A DNA stretch of 64,000 bases from Actinomadura coerulea (GTDB lineage: Bacteria > Actinomycetota > Actinomycetes > Streptosporangiales > Streptosporangiaceae): contig NZ_JACHMQ010000001.1 of NCBI RefSeq assembly GCF_014208105.1, forward strand, positions 5,952,001 through 6,016,000, in the 5' to 3' direction. The notes under the pieces were generated by a model, which was given only the letters and a program-made list of their open reading frames with translations, did no database searches and was not told the origin of the DNA. Position 1 is the first letter of the stretch; each line of letters begins with the position of its first letter. Shown here one piece after another: positions 58,969 through 64,000 of the stretch. Made by a program: the position numbers and the translations under genes.

Positions 58969-59329
58969 CGGGCAGCTCCTTGGGCTCTGCTAGGGCGGGG
59001 CCGCTCTCCTCGCGGCCGGAGTTCGAGGAAGCCGCCGCGCGCTGTTCCGGCGTCTTCTTCGGCGGGACCGGGTCGTGACCGCCGGGGTGGAAAGGCTGGC
59101 ACCGCGCGATCCGGCGGACGATCAGCCACGTGCCGCGCAGCGCCCCGTGCACCTGGAGGGCCTCCAGGCCGTACGCGCTGCAGCTGGGCTGGAAGCGGCA
59201 CTGCTGCCCGAGCAGGGGACTCAAGAAGCGGCGGTAGGCGCGGACGAGAAGGATCAGCACGGCCGCGACGGGACCCGGGCGGCCCGTCCTGTGCTGCGCG
59301 GGGAACTCGGTCCCCTGCGGACTCCTCAT
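58961..59329 (-). CDS. yidD: Membrane protein insertion efficiency factor YidD
   Basis: A 122-residue small protein: VLILLVRAYRRFLSPLLGQQCRFQPSCSAYGLEALQVHGALRGTWLIVRRIARCQPFHPGGHDPVP, with the conserved C and PSCS motifs. It sits at the membrane interface and helps YidC-dependent insertion. The N-terminal and C-terminal Pro/Ser-rich ends are extra. ATG overlaps the rnpA stop (ATGA). Confidence 0.92.
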   Translation of the reverse strand: MRSPQGTEFPAQHRTGRPGPVAAVLILLVRAYRRFLSPLLGQQCRFQPSCSAYGLEALQVHGALRGTWLIVRRIARCQPFHPGGHDPVPPKKTPEQRAAASSNSGREESGPALAEPKELPGA

Positions 59330-59694
59330 CTTCGCCCCTTGGACGCGGGCCGCAGCAGCCGGTCGAGCGCCGACTCCAGATCCGCGGCCAGTTCGTCTGG
59401 TCGCGCCGCTCCCGCACGAGGGTTGGCGCGCACTACGAGCAGGCTACCCGCTGGGAGGCGGTCGACGTGCGGGCGCATCAGGTGGCGGAGCCGGCGCCGG
59501 GTCGCGTTGCGCACCACGGCGTTGCCGACGGTGCGCGCGACGATGAAGCCGACCAGCGGCCGCGCCGCCGCCGGTCGGACATCCTCCGGACGCAGCAGGT
59601 GGACGACGACAGTTGGCCGTCCGGCGCGGCGACCGCGCCGGACGGCCAACGAGAAGTCGTCCCGCCGCCGCATCCGGTTGCCGGACGGCAGCAC
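59326..59694 (-). CDS. rnpA: Ribonuclease P protein component
   Basis: A 122-residue RnpA: MLPSGNRMRRRDDFSLAVRRGRRAGRPTVVVHL at the N-terminus and VGFIVARTVGNAVVRNATRRRLRHLMR, the RNA-binding RNR motif. It is the protein subunit of tRNA 5'-processing RNase P. GTG start 13 bp after the rpmH stop. The rpmH-rnpA-yidD-yidC order is near universal. Confidence 0.95.
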   Translation of the reverse strand: MLPSGNRMRRRDDFSLAVRRGRRAGRPTVVVHLLRPEDVRPAAARPLVGFIVARTVGNAVVRNATRRRLRHLMRPHVDRLPAGSLLVVRANPRAGAARPDELAADLESALDRLLRPASKGRR

Positions 59695-59707
59695 TATGAG
59701 AGGTGCG

Positions 59708-59845
59708 TCAGACCGCGACGCGGGCGCGGCCCTTGCCGCGCCGGCTCGAAAGGATCGCGCGGCCCGCGCGCGTGCGCATGCGCAGCCGGAAGCCGTGCTT
59801 CTTGTGGCGGCGACGGTTGTTCGGCTGGAAGGTACGCTTGCTCAC
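59708..59845 (-). CDS. rpmH: 50S ribosomal protein L34
   Basis: A 45-residue L34: MSKRTFQPNNRRRHKKHGFRLRMRTRAGRAILSSRRGKGRARVAV, the complete family sequence. GTG start with GGAG six bases upstream. First gene of the operon through jag, divergent from dnaA across about 650 bp. Confidence 0.97.
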   Translation of the reverse strand: MSKRTFQPNNRRRHKKHGFRLRMRTRAGRAILSSRRGKGRARVAV

Positions 59846-60495
59846 TTGAGGCTCCAGTGCTGCGGTCGGTTCGTCTGAAGGACTTGGCGCTCGAAGGCTC
59901 GCACCGAGGGCCGCGTACGGTCCCCCGCAGCGGGGGCCCACCCGAGCTTCCTGAGGGGCGGCCGGCGGGCACGCGGCATCTCCGTCGATGCGACTCGACC
60001 TCAGAACGTTACGGGGTATTCAGGGGGCCGGTCAAACGGAGGCGGCCGCCGCAAGGCTCACCGCGGGCCCTGTCGCCGGCCCTGTCGCGGCTCCCCGCTG
60101 GGGTCTCCGTTTCGGGTCTCCGCCGGACGCGCGGGATCGATGGTGAGCGTGTTGCGGCTGTGCCCGGCAGGGGTTAAGGTCTACGAGGCGAGCCGACACT
60201 TCTTCGACGAATCCGATGTCGGCGTTCAGCCCTCAAGCCCCCGTTCGAGAACCATCCCGTACCGGCCCTCACTAAGGCCGGCCCCTTGTCGACCTCGTAC
60301 CCCTGAACCCGCCTCACGGGTTTTACACAGGGTCCCCCATGCCTATGCACAGCATGTGGACAACTCTGTGGACAACTCGTGAGAGAGTAAGTCTTCCGCG
60401 TCGCGGCAGTGCCCTGCGAGGCGTGTGGAATCCCGCGGGAAAGCCGGGCAGTCAGGTGCTCCGTTCGGCGGAGTTGTGGGGAGGGGACCTTGCGC
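59846..60495. promoter_or_regulatory. rpmH-dnaA divergent control region
   Basis: 650 bp without a gene. It must hold the promoters of rpmH and dnaA. Two perfect DnaA boxes TGTGGACAA lie at 60355-60363 and 60367-60375 (12 bp apart), about 120 bp before dnaA, so DnaA autoregulation is likely. Confidence 0.75.
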
Positions 60496-62577
60496 ATGGA
60501 CGGTCAGGATCTCGGATCGGTCTGGGCCCGCACCCTCACCGCACTGTCCGAGAGCGATCTGTCGCCGAGCTACCGCGCATGGCTGCCCATGGTCCGCCCC
60601 TTGGCCCTCGTCGAGGGAACGGCGCTGCTCGCCGCCCCCAACGAGTTCGCCAAGGACGCGCTGGAAACGCGCCTGCGCAACCTCATCACGCAGGCACTTT
60701 CCCGTGAACTCGGCAGGGAGATCCGGGTCGCGGTGACCGTCCAGCCGGAGCCCCCGGGAGGTTCCCGTCAGGGCGAGGGCGACCCCTTGTCCGCGCCGGT
60801 TCCGGGGCCGGGCGGCGGGCTCGGGATGCACGAGCCCGCTCCTCCTTATGGGGAGCCCTACGGCGAGCGGAAGCACGACGAGCGTGACCGGGATCGAGAC
60901 CGTTCCTATACGGAGCAGCCCTACGGGGGTCAGTCGTACGGAGACCAGTCTTCCTACGCGGAACGTCCCGACCGCCCCTATCCCGAGCAGCCGTACACAG
61001 ACCAGGGATACCGGCCGCAGTCGGGAGTTACCCACAACCCCGGTTCACCCGGAGGTTATCCACAGGCTCAGGACGACGACCGTGGATCGTACCCGCCCGC
61101 TACCCGTCCGCCCGCGTACGGTGCGGGCCCCGGCGGGCGCGGTCCGGCGCCCTACGAAGGGCGGGGCTATCCGAGTTACGGGGGGCAGGAAGGCTACGGC
61201 GGCGAACCCCAAGGTCGGCCGCCACGCTCCCATCTCAACGACCGCACGCTCGGCCCGTTGCGCCCTGGCGGCCGTCCAGAGGCCCAAGGCCGCGAACCGC
61301 AGCACACGGGGAGCGAAGGCCCGCTCGGGCACTCGGACGACAAATTTCCACAGGGCGAACAGCCCTACCCAGGGGCTGAACAGTCGTACTCAAGCGGCGA
61401 GCAGTCCTATAGGGGCGAAGGTGTCTTCCGAGACGAGGAGGGCTCCGATTCCCGGGTTCCTGGGTCCGACCCCCGAGGCCCTACGCCCGACCCTCGTGCT
61501 CCCGCGCCGGCGCCGGCGCCGCAGTCCGGTGCTTCCGAGCATGCGCGGCTGAACCCGAAGTACACGTTCGAGACGTTCGTCATCGGTTCGTCGAACAGGT
61601 TCGCGCATGCCGCAGCCGTCGCGGTGGCCGAGCAGCCTGCCAAGGCGTACAACCCGTTGTTCGTCTACGGTGACTCGGGCCTGGGGAAAACTCACCTGCT
61701 GCACGCGATCGGCCACTACGCCCAAAGCCTCTTCAACGGGGCCCGCGTCCGCTACGTGAGCTCCGAAGAGTTCACGAACGACTTCATCAACTCCATCCGC
61801 GACGGCAAGGCGGACGGGTTCCGCCGCCGCTACCGGGATGTGGACATCCTCCTCGTCGACGACATCCAGTTCCTTGAGGGCAAGGAGCAGACGCAGGAGG
61901 AGTTCTTCCACACGTTCAACACGCTCCACAACGCCAGCAAGCAGATCGTGATCTCCAGCGACCGTCCGCCCAAGGAACTGGTGACGCTGGAGGACCGGCT
62001 GCGCAACCGGTTCGAGTGGGGCCTGACGACCGACGTCCAGCCGCCCGAGCTGGAGACGCGGATCGCCATCCTGCAGAAGAAGGCCCGGCAGGAGGGCCTC
62101 GCCGCGCCGCCCGACGTGCTGGAGTTCATCGCCTCCCAGATCGCGACGAACATCCGCGAGCTGGAGGGCGCGCTCATCCGGGTCACGGCGTTCGCGAGCC
62201 TGAACCGCCAGTCGGTCGACATGAAGCTCGCCGAGATCGTCCTGAAGGACCTCATCCCCAACGACTCCGGTCCCGAGATCACCGCCGCGATGATCATGGC
62301 GCAGACGGTCGAGTACTTCGGGACGACGATCGACGACCTGTGCGGCCCGTCCCGCTCGCGGATGCTCGTCACCGCCCGGCAGATCGCGATGTACCTGTGC
62401 CGGGAGCTGACGGAGCTGTCCCTTCCGAAGATCGGTCAGCAGTTCGGGGGACGCGACCACACCACGGTCATGCACGCCGAACGCAAGATCCGGTCACTGA
62501 TGGCCGAGCGCCGCGCCATATACAACCAGGTCACGGAGCTGACGGGGCGCATCAAGCACCAGGCCCGCAAGCGCTGA
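60496..62577 (+). CDS. dnaA: Chromosomal replication initiator DnaA
   Basis: A 693-residue DnaA. Domain I (about 1-85) begins MDGQDLGSVWARTLTALSESDLSPSYRAWLPMV. Domain II is a very long, Tyr/Pro/Gly/Gln/Asp-rich linker (about 86-350). Domain III starts LNPKYTFETFVIGSSNRFAHAAAVAVAEQPAKAYNPLFVYGDSGLGKTHLLHAI with Walker A at 392-399, and domain IV ends GGRDHTTVMHAERKI, the box-binding motif. GAGGGGA lies eight bases before the ATG. ATP-DnaA unwinds the adjacent oriC. Confidence 0.97.
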   Translation: MDGQDLGSVWARTLTALSESDLSPSYRAWLPMVRPLALVEGTALLAAPNEFAKDALETRLRNLITQALSRELGREIRVAVTVQPEPPGGSRQGEGDPLSAPVPGPGGGLGMHEPAPPYGEPYGERKHDERDRDRDRSYTEQPYGGQSYGDQSSYAERPDRPYPEQPYTDQGYRPQSGVTHNPGSPGGYPQAQDDDRGSYPPATRPPAYGAGPGGRGPAPYEGRGYPSYGGQEGYGGEPQGRPPRSHLNDRTLGPLRPGGRPEAQGREPQHTGSEGPLGHSDDKFPQGEQPYPGAEQSYSSGEQSYRGEGVFRDEEGSDSRVPGSDPRGPTPDPRAPAPAPAPQSGASEHARLNPKYTFETFVIGSSNRFAHAAAVAVAEQPAKAYNPLFVYGDSGLGKTHLLHAIGHYAQSLFNGARVRYVSSEEFTNDFINSIRDGKADGFRRRYRDVDILLVDDIQFLEGKEQTQEEFFHTFNTLHNASKQIVISSDRPPKELVTLEDRLRNRFEWGLTTDVQPPELETRIAILQKKARQEGLAAPPDVLEFIASQIATNIRELEGALIRVTAFASLNRQSVDMKLAEIVLKDLIPNDSGPEITAAMIMAQTVEYFGTTIDDLCGPSRSRMLVTARQIAMYLCRELTELSLPKIGQQFGGRDHTTVMHAERKIRSLMAERRAIYNQVTELTGRIKHQARKR

Positions 62578-63230
62578 TCCCCCTGTTCGTACACACTGTG
62601 GACAGACCCTCGGCACGCCTGTGGACGGGACCCTCCCGCGTCGTCCACACCTTGTCCAAGGCAAAGAACCGACAAAAGGCACGCGTCCCCCGAGAATCGG
62701 CAGCGCTGCTCACAACTTGTGGAAAACTCTGGGGATTTTCGCGGATAACCCTGTGGGCAACCGTTGGAGAAGCTGAGGATGAACGGTGGACGGGTGTGGA
62801 CCGCGTGTGCACCGCCGCCCTGCCTTCTGGGGAAAACCGGTGGACGGGCTGGGGACGGGCTGGGGACGACGCGAAGATCATCGGGCCCCGTCGTCCCCAG
62901 GGCGGCCGAACGGGCGGTATACCCGTGGAGAACTCGTGGATAACCGGGGGATGACATGAGGACGACCTGTGGGGATGTTTCCGCCGTCCCCAGGCGCCGC
63001 CGCGCCGTCCACCGCCCATGCACAGCCCCGGTGGACAGAGAAACGCGGTCTCACCTGGGAAAACGGGCTCTGTCCACACTATCCACGGCCCCTATTACTG
63101 GTACTGCTCTACTTCTCTATCCAAGAAAAGATCCATCTCAAGTCAGGGCCTGGGGACAACGCGCACCGAGCGCCCCGGCCCGGACGAGATCAGCTCACCC
63201 TTGTCCGACACCTGCAGGAGGCGGGTCCCT
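62578..63230. other. Chromosomal origin oriC
   Basis: The 653-bp dnaA-dnaN gap holds many DnaA-box-like nonamers: TGTGGACAG (62597-62605), TGTGGACGG (62620-62628), TCGTCCACA (62641-62649), TTGTCCAAG (62652-62660), TGTGGAAAA (62718-62726), TGTGGGCAA (62752-62760), TGTGGACCG (62795-62803), CGTGGATAA (62935-62943), CTGTCCACA (63070-63078), and others. A less GC-rich segment (63088-63140) next to dnaN is a candidate unwinding element. Both orientations occur. Confidence 0.9.
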
Positions 63231-64000
63231 TTGAAGTTCCGCATCGACAGAGACGCCCTGGCCGACGCCGTCGCCTGGACCGCGCGCACGCTCCCCGTCC
63301 GTCCCCCGGTGCCGGTCCTCGCGGGCATGCACATCGTCGCCGGAGGCGAGGGCAACGGCGACCGGCTGAAGCTGTCCGCGTTCGACTACGAGGTCTCGGC
63401 CCAGGTGTCCACGGACATCGACGTGGAGGAGGCCGGGACCGCGCTGGTGTCGGGGCGGCTCCTCGCCGAGATCTCGCGCAGCCTTCCTCCCCACCCTGTG
63501 GAGGTGACGACGGACGGCGCGAAGGTGATGCTCCGCTGCGGCAGCGCGAAGTTCACACTTCTCACCATGCCTGTGGAGGACTACCCGACGCTGCCGGAGA
63601 TGCCGCCCGCCGCGGGGTCGGTGGGCAGCGACGAGTTCGCCGCCGCCGTGTCCCAGGTCGCGATCGCCGCGGGCAAGGACGACACGATCCCCATGCTGAC
63701 CGGCGTCCGTGTGGAGATCGAGGGTGAGACCGTCACGCTGGCGTCCACGGACCGGTACCGCCTCGCCGTCCGCGAGCTGCACTGGAAGCCCGAGCGCCCG
63801 GACTTCTCCGCCGTCGCGCTCGTCCCCGCCCGCACGCTGGCCGACACCGCCAAGTCGCTGACGGCCGGCGCGGAGGTGTCGATCGCGCTCGGCGGGACGG
63901 GCGGCACCGGCGAAGGCATGATCGGTTTCGAGGGCGGCGGCCGCCGCACCACGTCCCGGCTGCTGGACGGCGACTTCGTCAAGTACCGCTCGCTGCTGCC
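63231..64000 (+). CDS. dnaN: DNA polymerase III beta subunit (5' part)
   Basis: The first 256 residues of the sliding clamp, cut by the window end. MKFRIDRDALADAVAWTARTLPVRPPVPVLAGMHIVA is the N-terminal domain 1 pattern, LSAFDYEVSAQVSTDI, and RLLAEISRSLPPHPVEV, then DTIPMLTGVRVEIEGETVTLASTDRYRLAVRE in domain 2. TTG start with AGGAGG nine bases upstream. Its position directly after oriC is universal in actinobacteria. Confidence 0.96.
   Translation, partial: MKFRIDRDALADAVAWTARTLPVRPPVPVLAGMHIVAGGEGNGDRLKLSAFDYEVSAQVSTDIDVEEAGTALVSGRLLAEISRSLPPHPVEVTTDGAKVMLRCGSAKFTLLTMPVEDYPTLPEMPPAAGSVGSDEFAAAVSQVAIAAGKDDTIPMLTGVRVEIEGETVTLASTDRYRLAVRELHWKPERPDFSAVALVPARTLADTAKSLTAGAEVSIALGGTGGTGEGMIGFEGGGRRTTSRLLDGDFVKYRSLL

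Noticed and set aside
1..64000. CRISPR arrays, rRNA, tRNA or insertion sequences
   Set aside because: No regularly spaced repeats, no rRNA or tRNA signatures and no transposase motif were found anywhere in the window; the only mobile element is the DnaB intein.

Overview
The window is high-GC chromosomal DNA from an actinomycete. It contains the right part of the replication-origin region: dnaN, oriC, dnaA, rpmH, rnpA, yidD, yidC, jag, rsmG, parA and parB, followed outward by trxA, trxB, an anti-sigma factor, a SigM-type sigma factor, a pseudokinase, murJ, a DUF6049 protein and pcnA. This order is the conserved actinobacterial origin layout. Many short or absent leaders, GTG/TTG starts, parS and DnaA boxes fit an aerial or sporulating actinomycete; the gene content (ino1, class A PBPs with Gly/Pro-rich tails, a DnaB intein, barstar-like and DUF6049 proteins) suggests the Streptosporangiales, perhaps Thermomonosporaceae such as Actinomadura. 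The family-level assignment is inference.

Layout. 1-7.9 kb is an accessory stretch of small regulator/target pairs: SDR, SnoaL/MarR, GNAT, a SigE-type sigma factor with a coupled membrane protein, a 5'-truncated GlxA regulator, NTF2/PadR, MerR/imine-reductase-like, Nudix and a small unknown protein. 8.0-10.7 kb is dnaB, interrupted in its P-loop by a 430-residue intein. 10.7-14.5 kb holds a DnaA-box cluster, a MATE transporter and a compact cassette of a class III nucleotide-cyclase-like protein, a 70-residue two-helix membrane protein and a Crp/Fnr regulator, with a small SOS-box gene alongside. 14.5-17.3 kb has a PGRP amidase and the rpsF-ssb-rpsR-rplI operon. 17.5-30 kb has small membrane proteins, endonuclease IV, a DUF4190 protein, a barstar-like protein, a MerR regulator, a GT87-type membrane glycosyltransferase and two tandem class A penicillin-binding proteins. 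30-38 kb has PadR-ino1, an orphan peptide-type solute-binding lipoprotein, an MFS transporter, bioA and pcnA. 38.5-49 kb runs through a YbaK-like protein, the DUF6049-murJ-pseudokinase-sigM-anti-sigma cluster and trxB-trxA. 49-64 kb holds a GNAT, an aminotransferase, a D-Ala-D-Ala ligase homologue, a gene-poor parS region, parB-parA-rsmG, jag-yidC-yidD-rnpA-rpmH, dnaA, oriC and the 5' part of dnaN.

How the genes work together. The origin block combines initiation (DnaA, oriC, DnaN, DnaB), segregation (ParAB, parS) and membrane insertion (YidC, YidD, Jag). The murJ-DUF6049-pseudokinase group resembles the single mycobacterial MviN fusion protein broken into separate genes. trxBA carries a SigR-type promoter, so it is probably controlled by thiol stress. 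The most novel-looking unit is the Crp/Fnr - two-TM - cyclase cassette (12.3-14.1 kb): a possible self-contained cyclic-nucleotide circuit whose cyclase lacks the usual base-selecting and transition-state residues. Other points of note are a class 3 (WCT) DnaB intein whose homing endonuclease has lost both catalytic acids, an 18-bp DnaA-box pair shared by the dnaA and dnaB upstream regions, and a 338-bp out-of-frame overlap between the DUF6049 gene and murJ.
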